A stretch of DNA of 64,000 nucleotides, from assembly GCF_002209535.1 (NCBI RefSeq), contig NZ_NJIG01000020.1, positions 35,943 through 99,942 on the forward strand, given 5' to 3'. Below are positions 53,482-61,641 of this stretch, in pieces. Every line of letters begins with the position of its first letter. Position 1 is the first letter of the stretch. Both the position numbers and the translations under genes were made by a program. Source of the DNA: Achromobacter marplatensis. GTDB lineage: Bacteria; Pseudomonadota; Gammaproteobacteria; Burkholderiales; Burkholderiaceae_B. The notes below the pieces were generated by a model. The model worked only from the letters and a program-made list of their open reading frames with translations, was not told where the DNA came from and searched no databases.

Positions 53482-54081
53482 ATGAAGATCTTCCACTCGC
53501 CCGCTTCGCCATTCGTCCGCAAATGCATGGTCGTCGCGCATGAGCTCGGCCTGGCCGACCGCATCGAAAAGCTGCCCAGCGCCGCCGGCCCCGTCGCCCG
53601 CGACCAGACCATCATCCCCAGCAACCCGCTGGGCCAGGTGCCCACCTTCATTGCCGACGATGGCCAGTCGATCTTCGACAGCCGCGTGGTGTGCGAATAC
53701 CTGAACGATCTGGGAGGCGGCGCGCTGTTCCCGACCGACGGCACGCGCTGGCAGGTGCTGACCCAGCAATCGATGGCCGACGGCATGATGGGCGCCGCCT
53801 TGCTGGCCCGCTATGAAACCGCGCTGCGCCCGGAGGCGCTGCGCTGGGACGGCTGGGTCGATGGCCAGCTGGGCAAGGTCCGCGACGGTCTTGCGCTGGT
53901 TGAAAAGCATGCCGCATCGCTGGAAGGCCGCCTGGACATCGGCGTCATCACCATCGGCTGCGCGCTGGGTTACCTGGACTTCCGCTTTCCCGACCTGAAC
54001 TGGCGCGACGGACACCCCGCCACCGCCGCCTGGTACGAAGCGTTCAGCCAACGCCCCTCCATGCAGGCCACCAAGCCCTGA
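53482..54081 (+). CDS. Glutathione S-transferase family protein
   Basis: A 199-residue protein with an N-terminal thioredoxin-like domain (MKIFHSPASPFVRKCMVVAH, SNPLGQVPTFIADDGQSIFD with the cis-Pro region and SRVVCEYL) and an all-helical C-terminal domain. It lies 24 bases after the flavoprotein gene and before a strong terminator, so it closes the island. GSTs in catabolic operons isomerise or detoxify reactive intermediates. Confidence 0.92.
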   Translation: MKIFHSPASPFVRKCMVVAHELGLADRIEKLPSAAGPVARDQTIIPSNPLGQVPTFIADDGQSIFDSRVVCEYLNDLGGGALFPTDGTRWQVLTQQSMADGMMGAALLARYETALRPEALRWDGWVDGQLGKVRDGLALVEKHAASLEGRLDIGVITIGCALGYLDFRFPDLNWRDGHPATAAWYEAFSQRPSMQATKP

Positions 54082-54176
54082 GCGTTTTTGGGGCAGGCGG
54101 TGCGGCCGGGAAACCCCGCCGGAGTCCCGTCCCGCCGCCCGCCTGGTACGGCGCCGCCCCACGGGCGCCGCCGCTC

Positions 54177-54207
54177 GGCCCCTGGCTTCGGCCAGGGGCC
54201 TTTTTTT
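54177..54207 (+). terminator. Rho-independent terminator of the second catabolic island
   Basis: Perfect ten-base stem GGCCCCTGGC-TTCG-GCCAGGGGCC followed by seven T residues, about 95 bases after the GST stop. Confidence 0.95.
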
Positions 54208-54324
54208 GCTTGGGGCGGCCCCAGGTAAAAAGCCCGCTCGGGGGCAGCACGCTTTCCTGTTACAGTGAACTTGTCACCCGCTGGCCAGACCAACCTTCTG
54301 GCCCACCACGACAAGGAGCCCCGC

Positions 54325-54915
54325 ATGAACGTTGCTGCGATCTCCGCTGTTCCCCGCGTCGCCGCGCCCTACTCGGCGCGCATCCCGATGCTGGACGACA
54401 CCCGCCCCACCTGGGAAGCCGACCGCCTGGCCCAAAACGCCGCCGCCCGCCAGGCGCAGCGCGCGGCGCAAACCACGACAGCCTGGGAAGCCCAGCGCGT
54501 CGCCCGCCTGCGTGACGCGGATCCTCCCTCTGCCTTTGGCGTATTCGCCCGGAACGCGCATGCCGGCGCCGATGCGCCACACGTGCCGCCTGCAGCGCCG
54601 CAGGTCAATCTGGATGCGCTGCGCGATCAGTACGCCGACTTCCGCATGCGCCGCGCCGTCGACGACTTCACGGCGCAACCAGATCCGCTGGCGCAGCGCG
54701 CCGGCAGCGCCAATGATCTGGGCACCATCGAAGGACTGACGCCGCTGCAGCCCTACCGGGTTGCGATGGGCAATCCGCAAGTCCAGGAATGGCAGGCCGC
54801 CGTAGCCGTGAAGGCGGCTGGCGTCGGCGTGCCCGCCGTGGCCAACATCGGCGCCACCGAAAACGTCACCGACAACGCGCGCTACCGTCCCGGCGTGGCA
54901 CCCGACGCGCGCTGA
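54325..54915 (+). CDS. Hypothetical protein, Ala-rich
   Basis: A 196-residue protein of no recognised family. The ATG at 54325 has an ACAAGGAG ribosome site. The sequence is Ala/Arg/Gln-rich with a helical, possibly coiled segment (EADRLAQNAAARQAQRAAQT), then a region with DALRDQYADFRMRRAVDDF and LTPLQPYRVAMGNPQVQEW. There is no signal peptide or membrane segment. It has its own terminators on both sides, so it is a single-gene unit. Codon usage is like its neighbours, which supports a real gene. Confidence 0.7.
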   Translation: MNVAAISAVPRVAAPYSARIPMLDDTRPTWEADRLAQNAAARQAQRAAQTTTAWEAQRVARLRDADPPSAFGVFARNAHAGADAPHVPPAAPQVNLDALRDQYADFRMRRAVDDFTAQPDPLAQRAGSANDLGTIEGLTPLQPYRVAMGNPQVQEWQAAVAVKAAGVGVPAVANIGATENVTDNARYRPGVAPDAR

Positions 54916-54979
54916 GCGCCTTTTGCGGCCGCTTCGGCAGGTCATCCCGGTGGCCACGCCATGACGCCCGCCGCAAAAG

Positions 54980-55009
54980 AAAAAGCCGCCTGTCACCAGG
55001 CGGCTTTTT
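54980..55009. terminator. Bidirectional terminator between convergent genes
   Basis: AAAAAGCCGCCTG-TCAC-CAGGCGGCTTTTT is a perfect 13-base stem with A and T tracts on both sides. It serves the hypothetical gene and the convergent membrane-protein gene. Confidence 0.95.
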
Positions 55010-55036
55010 CGTTGACCGGTGGTCAGGCGCGATGGA

Positions 55037-56374
55037 TCAGTGGAAGAATTCCGCGATCATCGTGGCGCCCAGGAAGGTGCCGGCGTTGGCGGCCAGGGAC
55101 ACCACCACGATCTTCCAGCCCAGCTTGCGGAAAGCGGGCAGGTCCTTGAGGATCGACAGGCCGGCCATGGCCAGAATCACGGTCGTGAACGGCAGGAAGT
55201 TCACCTTGCCGACGGCGGCGATGATCTGGTCCGAGTACGGCAGCACGCCGGGGCAGCCCGCGGTCATGGCGATCAGCGACAGCACGGCCACGGCGGGCAG
55301 CTTGGGCAGCACGCGCAGGATCAGGTCGGTCAGCACGACCAGCAGGATGATGATGCCCATGCCCGGCAGCGCGTCCAAGAACGGCACGTTATAGCCCAGG
55401 CGGTTGCCCACCAGTGCGAACAGGCCGCAGACCAGATAGGCGGTCAGGCGATCGCCAAAGCCCATCTTGGCGCCATGCGCCGGCACGTCTTCCGACACGC
55501 TCTCCTCGACAACGGCTTCGGACGCCTTGCTGCGCGAGAAGCGGCCCAGCACGGGTTCCAGCTTGCCGTACAGGAAGATGGTCGTGGGCAGCGAGATGAA
55601 CAGCGTGAAGTACACGCCGACCACCGTCGTCAGCAGGTTGGCAGCGGCGGCCAGGGCGGCCACCTGGTGCGCCATTTCCGGCGTCTGCTGGGACGCGATG
55701 GCGCCCACGCCGGCAGCCATCATGCTGCCCGAGCCCACGCCGGCGCCCATGGCGAGCGAACGCGGATCAAAGATGTTCAGGCTGGTGATGAAGCCGGCCA
55801 TCAGCGCCACGAACAGCGCGCCGATCACGGTGCCCGTGATGTACTCGGCCATCACGCCGCGGCCTTCCGGCGAATTCATGCCGTAGCGCTCGCCGATGAT
55901 GGCCAGGCTGGGCTCGCGGCCCACCGAGAAGGTGGCGCCGATGGCTTCACGCTTGATGCCCAGCAGCAGCGCCAGCGGCAGGCCGATGGCCATGGTGCCG
56001 AAGAAGTGGCCGAATTCCTGGAACACCAGAGCCCAGCCGGCTTCGCGCACCTGCGGCAGCGATCCGCCCACCATCAGGCCCAGCTTGGCCAGGAACGGCA
56101 GCAGCGCGTACTGCAGATAGCCGCTGATGCGGGTCTGCATGGCCTTGTCGATGCCCGAACCCGCCGGCAGGCGTTGGCCGAAAGCGGCCACGACCGCGCC
56201 GATGAAGATGGCCCAGAGCATCGGTTGCAGAACGATCTTGCCCGGGCCTACCGCGAACGTGACACTGCCGATCGCTTCGGAAATGACGACCACCAGCAAA
56301 ATGGCGGCCAGCATGCGAATGCGGGCGGATAGCGGCATGGAAGGCGCGGCCAGACTGACGCTGGCGTGAGACAT
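55037..56374 (-). CDS. Multi-pass membrane protein, putative transporter (DUF3100-like)
   Basis: A 445-residue protein with about 10-12 hydrophobic segments. The ATG at 56374 follows an AGGGGAAT site; a longer frame upstream adds an Arg-rich unrelated leader. Segments include GKIVLQPMLWAIFIGAVVAA, FLAKLGLMVGGSLPQVREAG, FGHFFGTMAIGLPLALLLGI and GAGVGSGSMMAAGVGAIASQ. The pattern fits the DUF3100 family as recalled; sodium/glutamate symporters were considered but lack matching motifs. It is divergent from a LysR gene, which probably controls it. Confidence 0.75.
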   Translation of the reverse strand: MSHASVSLAAPSMPLSARIRMLAAILLVVVISEAIGSVTFAVGPGKIVLQPMLWAIFIGAVVAAFGQRLPAGSGIDKAMQTRISGYLQYALLPFLAKLGLMVGGSLPQVREAGWALVFQEFGHFFGTMAIGLPLALLLGIKREAIGATFSVGREPSLAIIGERYGMNSPEGRGVMAEYITGTVIGALFVALMAGFITSLNIFDPRSLAMGAGVGSGSMMAAGVGAIASQQTPEMAHQVAALAAAANLLTTVVGVYFTLFISLPTTIFLYGKLEPVLGRFSRSKASEAVVEESVSEDVPAHGAKMGFGDRLTAYLVCGLFALVGNRLGYNVPFLDALPGMGIIILLVVLTDLILRVLPKLPAVAVLSLIAMTAGCPGVLPYSDQIIAAVGKVNFLPFTTVILAMAGLSILKDLPAFRKLGWKIVVVSLAANAGTFLGATMIAEFFH

Positions 56375-56503
56375 CGAATTCCCCTGATGAACGTGAATAA
56401 GTTTTCGTAGCGCCACGGCGACGCATTGCGGCGGCGGCGCGGGCAGCAGGCGGGATTTTCGCCCGGGGGCCTCGCGGGCAACCATGACACCACTTGCGCA
56501 TTA

Positions 56504-56524
56504 GCGTTGCGTAAAATGCAACGC
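56504..56524. promoter_or_regulatory. Inverted repeat between the membrane protein and LysR genes
   Basis: GCGTTGC-GTAAAAT-GCAACGC is a perfect 7-7-7 inverted repeat in the divergent promoter region. The size suits a LysR box, and the LysR gene starts about 105 bases away. Confidence 0.5.
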
Positions 56525-56630
56525 ACAGCCTTTTCCTGGGAAAATTTTGCAAGGTATCCCGCATTTTACGGGTAAACCCTAGGTTGGCACTGTGGATCTC
56601 CCGCCGCACTCCGCATTGAAGAGCCCCGCC

Positions 56631-57566
56631 ATGGACGAAAAACTCGACGCCCGCCGCACCCACTATTTCATGCAGGTCATGAGCCGCGGCTCGGTGCGCG
56701 GCGCCGCCGAAGTGCTGGACATGGACCCCTCCGCCGTCAGCCGCGCCATCGCCGCGCTGGAGCGCGACTGCGGCATGGCCCTGTTCGAACGCCGCGGGCG
56801 CGGGGTGGTGCCCACGGACGCGGGCCATATCCTGGCCCGCTATGTGAAACGCCAGCAGAACATCCAGGAGAGCTTCTTTTCCGAGATCGACAGCCTGCGC
56901 AAGGCCGAACGCGGCCATATCGACCTGGTGCTGGGCGAAGGCTTCGTCGAACTGATGTTCGACCGCGTGCTGCCCGGCTACTGGCGCAGCCACCCCGAGG
57001 TCACGCTGGACATCGACGTGGCCCGCACCTCCGAGATCGTGCAGCGCATCGTGGACGACCGCGCCTATATAGGATTGGTGTTCCAGCCGCCCAACGACGC
57101 CCGCCTGCGCACCCACTATTCGCGCCCAGAGCCCATCCGCGCCATCGTCCGACAGGATCACCCCCTGACCCGGCTGGACCGCCCCCTGCTGCTGACCGAC
57201 CTGGCGGACTATCCGGGCGCGTCCATGCAGGAAGGCTTTGGCGTGCGCCAGCACATCCAGGCGGCCGAGATCAGCGAACAAGTGCGGCTGCGCAATGTGC
57301 TGACGACCTCTTCCTTCAAGGCGTTGTGGCAGTTCGCCGCGGCCGGCATCGGCTACGCGCTGACGCCGCCCATTGCCGTCACGGCCGACATGCGGGCGCA
57401 ACGGCTGGCCAGCCTGCCGCTGGCCAATCCCATCCTGAACCAGGGCAGCCTGCACGTGCTGAGCCGCGCGGGCCGCCACATCTCGCCCGCTGCGCGGGAG
57501 CTGCTGGACCACATCGTGCGCGGCATCGGCGCCCCCGGGGCGCCCGCATCTGATATGGTCGGTTGA
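56631..57566 (+). CDS. LysR-family transcriptional regulator
   Basis: A 311-residue regulator from the ATG at 56631; a GTG 13 codons upstream is possible. The helix-turn-helix reads SVRGAAEVLDMDPSAVSRAI. The effector domain runs through LVLGEGFVELMFDRVLPGYW and GIGYALTPPIAVTADMRAQR. The wording resembles the CbL/GltC-like LysR group. It is divergent from the DUF3100-like gene and probably senses that protein's substrate. Confidence 0.92.
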   Translation: MDEKLDARRTHYFMQVMSRGSVRGAAEVLDMDPSAVSRAIAALERDCGMALFERRGRGVVPTDAGHILARYVKRQQNIQESFFSEIDSLRKAERGHIDLVLGEGFVELMFDRVLPGYWRSHPEVTLDIDVARTSEIVQRIVDDRAYIGLVFQPPNDARLRTHYSRPEPIRAIVRQDHPLTRLDRPLLLTDLADYPGASMQEGFGVRQHIQAAEISEQVRLRNVLTTSSFKALWQFAAAGIGYALTPPIAVTADMRAQRLASLPLANPILNQGSLHVLSRAGRHISPAARELLDHIVRGIGAPGAPASDMVG

Positions 57567-57640
57567 CGCGAATCTGCCTCTGTTTGGCGCGGACGGCACG
57601 GCCTACAGTGCCGTATCCCCTCATCCGCCAGGAGGCGCAT

Positions 57641-57832
57641 ATGCTTAGTTTCCTGCGCACGGTCCGCTCCGTGCTCTGGGGTTTTTTCGGCGTGCGCCGC
57701 GGCCGCGGCTACCAGGCCGACATCGCCCACAACAAACCCGGCCCCCTGATCGCCACCGGCCTGCTCCTGGCCGCCTGCCTGGTGATCATCCTGGTCTTCA
57801 TCGCACGCTGGGCAGTGAACGCGGCGCTGTAA
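57641..57832 (+). CDS. Small membrane protein, DUF2970-like
   Basis: A 63-residue protein. An AGGAGGCG ribosome site precedes the ATG at 57641. It begins MLSFLRTVRSVLWGFFGVRR, then has GPLIATGLLLAACLVIILVF as a single membrane segment. This is the pattern of the DUF2970 family found in beta- and gamma-proteobacteria. The function is unknown. Confidence 0.85.
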   Translation: MLSFLRTVRSVLWGFFGVRRGRGYQADIAHNKPGPLIATGLLLAACLVIILVFIARWAVNAAL

Positions 57833-57875
57833 CGCCAACCGCGATTCACGCGACCACCCACGACCGGCAACATAC

Positions 57876-57978
57876 GTTCTGCGCGCTGGTGGTCTGCGCC
57901 CTGGTGCTCTGCGTGCCCGTGTTCTGCGTGCGTGTTCTGCGTGCCCGTGCTCTACGCCCCGGTGTTCTGCGCCCCCGG
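57876..57978. repeat. Degenerate 15-base tandem repeat, about seven copies
   Basis: Units such as GTTCTGCGCGCTGGT, GCTCTGCGTGCCCGT and GCTCTACGCCCCGGT follow each other with one unit shortened to 13 bases. The array lies directly before the palindromic repeat. Open frames across it encode only a low-complexity Val/Leu/Cys string, so it is treated as non-coding. Confidence 0.8.
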
Positions 57979-57981
57979 CTA

Positions 57982-58169
57982 GGACGTAGGATGGGTGGAG
58001 CGCGAGAATTCTTTAAGCAAGAACATTGCCGCCCAGCGCGCGCAACCCATCAAGCGGCGGTTGCGTTGTAGCTGAAGCCGCCAAGATATCACCGCTGCTT
58101 GATGGGTTACGCGCGCTGCAGGCCTTCTTTCTAATAGAGCCCTCCTCGCGCTCCACCCATCCTACGTCC
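57982..58169. repeat. Nested palindromic intergenic repeat, copy 3 (full length)
   Basis: Outer arms of 25 bases (57982-58006 and 58145-58169) are perfectly complementary. Inner 19-base arms at 58034-58052 and 58100-58118 differ by one base. The interior matches the copy at 41506, including the segment ATCACCGCTGCTTGATGGGT. Confidence 0.88.
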
Positions 58170-58201
58170 CCTGCTGAGCTTATGCAGTGCGCGCAGCGCG
58201 A

Positions 58202-58375
58202 GGCCTCCTTCCCCCGCCGGGCCGCCCCAAGGGGGAAGGACGCCCCCTCGGGGGGCAGCAAGCACGCGTAGCGTGTGCAGCGTGGGGGGCCTCCTTCCCC
58301 GCCGGGCCGCCCCTAGGGGGAAGGACGCCCCCTCGGGGGGCAGCAAGCGTGCGAAGCACGCGCAGCGTGGGGGCC
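58202..58375. repeat. 86-base GC-rich tandem repeat, inverted relative to 42771
   Basis: Two units start at 58202 (86 bases) and 58288 (84 bases) with GGCCTCCTTCCCC, and a third begins GGCC at 58372. The reverse complement matches the units at 42771-42942 (shared blocks GCCGGGCCGCCCC and CGCCCCCTCGGGGGGCAG). It lies upstream of the sulfite-reductase gene. Confidence 0.88.
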
Positions 58376-58504
58376 TTATTTCCTTATTACCAGAATGACT
58401 TAGACGCTGATATCTGCTGCCTGTTACGGTTATGAATCCCCTTTTTCCGCCGCCCTGCGCCGGACGCTGGGACTCAGACCGAGAAGACTTCAAGGGCAGT
58501 AGAC

Positions 58505-60247
58505 ATGTACGTGTATGACCCCGTCGACCAGCAGCTTGTCGAGCAGCGTGTGGCGCAATTCGCCGACCAGACGCGCCGCTTCCTCGACGGCCAGCTCACC
58601 GAAGATGAATTCCGCGTTCTGCGCCTGCAGAACGGCCTGTACATCCAACGCCACGCGCCCATGCTGCGCGTCGCCATTCCGTACGGCATGCTGGCGTCGC
58701 GCCAGCTGCGCACCCTGGCGCATATCGCGCGCAAGTGGGATCGCGGCTATGGCCACTTCAGCACCCGCCAGAACATCCAGTTCAATTGGCCGAAACTGGA
58801 AGACGTGCCGGACATCCTGGCGGAACTTGCCACCGTCCAGATGCACGCCATCCAGACCAGCGGCAACTGCATCCGCAACACCACAACCGACCATTTCGCC
58901 GGCGTCGCGCCGGACGAACTCGTGGACCCGCTCGTCTGGTGCGAGATCATCCGCCAGTGGTCCACGCTGCACCCGGAATTCGCCTTCCTCCCGCGCAAGT
59001 TCAAGATCGCCGTCAGCGGCGCCGTGCAGGACCGCGCCGCAGTCGGCGTGCACGACATCGGCCTGCAAGCCGTTGAACGCGACGGCAAGCTGGGCTTTCG
59101 CGTCTGGGTGGGCGGCGGCATGGGCCGCACGCCCATCGTCGGCAAACTGATCAACCCGTTCGTGGAATGGCAGGATCTGCTGACCTACATGCAGGCCGCG
59201 CTGCGGGTCTACAACCTGCACGGCCGCCGCGACAACAAGTACAAGGCCCGCATCAAGATCCTGGTCAAGGATCTGACGCCGGAGGTCTACGCGCAGCAGG
59301 TCGATGAACAGTGGCAGCTGATCAAGGGCGGCCCCGACACCATCACCCAGGAATTCGTCGACAGCATCAAGGCGCGCTTCGTCTGGCCGCAGTACGACAC
59401 GGCCGCCGCCGACGAACCCGACAACACCGATGCGCTGGCTGCGGGCGACAAGCGCTTTGCGCGCTGGCTGCGCACCAACGTGCACGCGCACAAGGTCGCC
59501 GGCTACGCCGCCGTCAGCGTATCGCTCAAGCCCACCGGCGTGCCGCCGGGCGACATCACGGCCGACCAGATGGACGCCGTGGCCGACCTGGCCGACGCCT
59601 ATGGCTTCGGCGAACTGCGCGTCTCCCACGAGCAGAACCTGATACTGGCCGACGTGCGCCGTTCGCGGCTGCACGAACTCTGGCAGAAGCTGGAAGCGCT
59701 GAACCTGGCCACGCCCAACATCGGCCTATTGACCAACATCATCGCCTGTCCCGGCGGAGACTTCTGCGCGCTGGCCAACGCGGTCTCCATCCCCGTCGCC
59801 GAAGCCATCCAGCGCCAGTTCGACGACCTGGACTACCTGTTCGAGATCGGCGAGCTGGACCTGAACATCTCGGGCTGCATCAATTCCTGTGGCCACCATC
59901 ACGTGGGTCACATCGGCATCCTGGGCGTCGATAAGGCCGGTGAAGAGTGGTATCAGGTCACGCTGGGCGGCCGCCAGAACGGCGGCGCCAAGCCCCTGCC
60001 CGACCTGGAATCCACGCGCGGCGGCGGTGCCGCCGTCGGCCGCATCATCGGGCCGTCGTTCGCCCGCGACCAGGTGCCCGGTGTCGTCGACCGCCTGATC
60101 CGCACCTACCTGGGATTGCGCGACAGCGAAATCGAACGCTTCATCGACGTGGTGGACCGCGTCGGCATCGACCCCTTCAAGCAGGACGTGTACGCCGATC
60201 CCGCCTTCGCCAAACCCGCACAAAGCGCCGAGCCCGCCCATGCCTGA
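58505..60247 (+). CDS. cysI: Sulfite/nitrite reductase hemoprotein
   Basis: A 580-residue siroheme and [4Fe-4S] reductase. The repeated ferredoxin-like and siroheme domains are visible (SRQLRTLAHIARKWDRGYGH, FSTRQNIQFNW). The cluster-ligand cysteines are IACPGGDFC (about residue 415) and SGCINSCGHHH (about residue 458). In this bacterial group the enzyme is the assimilatory sulfite reductase beta subunit that makes sulfide for cysteine. It overlaps the DUF934 gene by eight bases. A nitrite role cannot be excluded from sequence. Confidence 0.93.
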   Translation: MYVYDPVDQQLVEQRVAQFADQTRRFLDGQLTEDEFRVLRLQNGLYIQRHAPMLRVAIPYGMLASRQLRTLAHIARKWDRGYGHFSTRQNIQFNWPKLEDVPDILAELATVQMHAIQTSGNCIRNTTTDHFAGVAPDELVDPLVWCEIIRQWSTLHPEFAFLPRKFKIAVSGAVQDRAAVGVHDIGLQAVERDGKLGFRVWVGGGMGRTPIVGKLINPFVEWQDLLTYMQAALRVYNLHGRRDNKYKARIKILVKDLTPEVYAQQVDEQWQLIKGGPDTITQEFVDSIKARFVWPQYDTAAADEPDNTDALAAGDKRFARWLRTNVHAHKVAGYAAVSVSLKPTGVPPGDITADQMDAVADLADAYGFGELRVSHEQNLILADVRRSRLHELWQKLEALNLATPNIGLLTNIIACPGGDFCALANAVSIPVAEAIQRQFDDLDYLFEIGELDLNISGCINSCGHHHVGHIGILGVDKAGEEWYQVTLGGRQNGGAKPLPDLESTRGGGAAVGRIIGPSFARDQVPGVVDRLIRTYLGLRDSEIERFIDVVDRVGIDPFKQDVYADPAFAKPAQSAEPAHA

Positions 60248-60785
60248 CCTGTACGCCCACGACGCCCCCGGCCCGCACCTGATCCGCGACGGACGCCTGC
60301 AAGCCGACACGGCGCGCCCCTTCGTCCCCGAACCCGAAGTGGCCGCCGAAGGCCAGGTACCCAGCGACGAACCTGGCTGGATCGTGCCGCTGTCCGTCTG
60401 GAAAACTTCGCGCGCGACCTTGCGCCGCCATCGGCACCCCGTTGCCGTGCAGTTGGAGCCCGACGCCGACCTGCGCGAGCTGGCCGAGGCCGACGGCACG
60501 CTGGACCCGGCCGGCATCGCATTCATCGCGGTGGACTTTCCGAACTACACCGACGGCCGCGGCTATTCGCTGGCGCAGCTGCTGCGCACGCAGTACCAAT
60601 GGACGGGCGAGTTGCGCGCGGTCGGCGACGTGATGATCGACACCATCCACTACCAGGCGCGCGTCGGTTTCAACAGTTTCCTGGTCAAGCCGGGGCACGA
60701 CCCGCACAAGGCCCTGGACGCCTTCAAGACCTTTACCGTGCACTACCAGAAGACGTACCGGGCGCCGCCGCCGGCAGCCGCCTGA
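60240..60785 (+). CDS. DUF934-family protein (CysI partner)
   Basis: A 181-residue protein. The core around LRELAEADGTLDPAGIAFIA, FPNYTDGRGYSLAQLLR and LRAVGDVMIDTIHYQARVGF matches DUF934. Genes of this family regularly follow sulfite/nitrite reductase genes and are thought to assist the reductase. It overlaps the reductase gene by eight bases, so translation is coupled. Its last 53 bases overlap the convergent IclR gene. Confidence 0.9.
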   Translation: MPDLYAHDAPGPHLIRDGRLQADTARPFVPEPEVAAEGQVPSDEPGWIVPLSVWKTSRATLRRHRHPVAVQLEPDADLRELAEADGTLDPAGIAFIAVDFPNYTDGRGYSLAQLLRTQYQWTGELRAVGDVMIDTIHYQARVGFNSFLVKPGHDPHKALDAFKTFTVHYQKTYRAPPPAAA

Positions 60786-61539
60786 CCTCGTCCTGCGCCA
60801 GCTGGCCGCGGATCAGTTCCGCGATGCTGCGCTGGCGCGGCGCCTGCATGCGGTCGATCAGGCTCGACACGCTGACCGCCAGGCGCGGATAGCCGCCCGC
60901 GTCGCACAAGGCCACGCCGACCCCCAACACGCCCGGCACCGCGGCATTGCCCACCACCGACCAGCCCCGATCCCGCGTGTTCTCCACCAGGCGGCGCATC
61001 TGCACGCCCGTCATACCGCCGTAGGCGCGCAGCACCTGTTCGTTCTGCGCCACCACTTCGTCGGCCTCTGCCGGCGGCAAGGCCGCCAGCAGCGCCAGAC
61101 CTGCCGCCCCCACGCCCAAGGGTTGACGATGCCCCACCGTCACCGCCAGCACCTGCACCGGGTAGTTGCCCACTTCGCGGTGCAGGCATAGCGAATCGTT
61201 CGCGGCCCGGCAGATGAGAAACGCGGAGTCGCCCGTCACGTCGCTGATCTGGCGCAGCACCGGGCGCAGGCCGCGCACCGCCTGCGCGTGCGGATCGCCC
61301 GCCATCATCACCCCCAGTTCCGCGATGCGCCAGCGCGGCGCCTCGGACTCGCGCAGCGCATAGCCCTCTTCCACCAGCACGTCCAGATAGCGATAGGCGG
61401 TGGACCGCTGCATGCCGGCTGCGCGCGCGATGTCCACCACATGCATGCCCGCCGCTCCGGCCTGGCGCAACACCCCCAGCACGCGCAGCCCGCGACGCAG
61501 CACGACAGGCCCTGCGGTTTCGGATTCCGGTTTGTTCAT
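60733..61539 (-). CDS. IclR-family transcriptional regulator
   Basis: A 268-residue regulator from the ATG at 61539; a much longer frame upstream runs antisense to the TctC gene and is not coding. The winged helix reads HVVDIARAAGMQRSTAYRYL. The effector domain includes DVTGDSAFLICRAANDSLCL, PLGVGAAGLALLAALP and GVLGVGVALCDAGGYPRLAV. It is divergent from the TctC-like and acyl-CoA ligase genes and probably controls them. Confidence 0.92.
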   Translation of the reverse strand: MNKPESETAGPVVLRRGLRVLGVLRQAGAAGMHVVDIARAAGMQRSTAYRYLDVLVEEGYALRESEAPRWRIAELGVMMAGDPHAQAVRGLRPVLRQISDVTGDSAFLICRAANDSLCLHREVGNYPVQVLAVTVGHRQPLGVGAAGLALLAALPPAEADEVVAQNEQVLRAYGGMTGVQMRRLVENTRDRGWSVVGNAAVPGVLGVGVALCDAGGYPRLAVSVSSLIDRMQAPRQRSIAELIRGQLAQDEVRRLPAAAPGTSSGSAR

Positions 61540-61540
61540 A

Positions 61541-61623
61541 TTTTGGACAGCTTGCGTTGATGACGGCCCTATCAAAGCCCAATATGAAATCGGGCAGACA
61601 AAGATCTGTCCAAATATTAGACA
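61541..61623. promoter_or_regulatory. Candidate IclR operators between the regulator and the TctC-like gene
   Basis: TTTTGGACAG at 61541-61550 is the inverse of CTGTCCAAA at 61606-61614. The latter lies inside the near-palindrome TGTCCAAATATTAGACA at 61607-61623. The sites flank the divergent promoter region. Confidence 0.5.
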
Positions 61624-61641
61624 AACAGGACGGAGACAACC

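Noticed and set aside
55019..56332. Plus-strand frame (437 codons) opposite the membrane-protein gene
   Set aside because: His/Gln/Arg-rich shadow of a hydrophobic coding sequence on the other strand.
55037..56374. Sodium/glutamate symporter (GltS) assignment
   Set aside because: Length and hydrophobicity are similar, but characteristic GltS motifs are not seen; a DUF3100-like label fits better.
57889..58071. Small open frame across the 15-base repeats
   Set aside because: The product is a low-complexity repeat string running into the palindromic element; no ribosome site.
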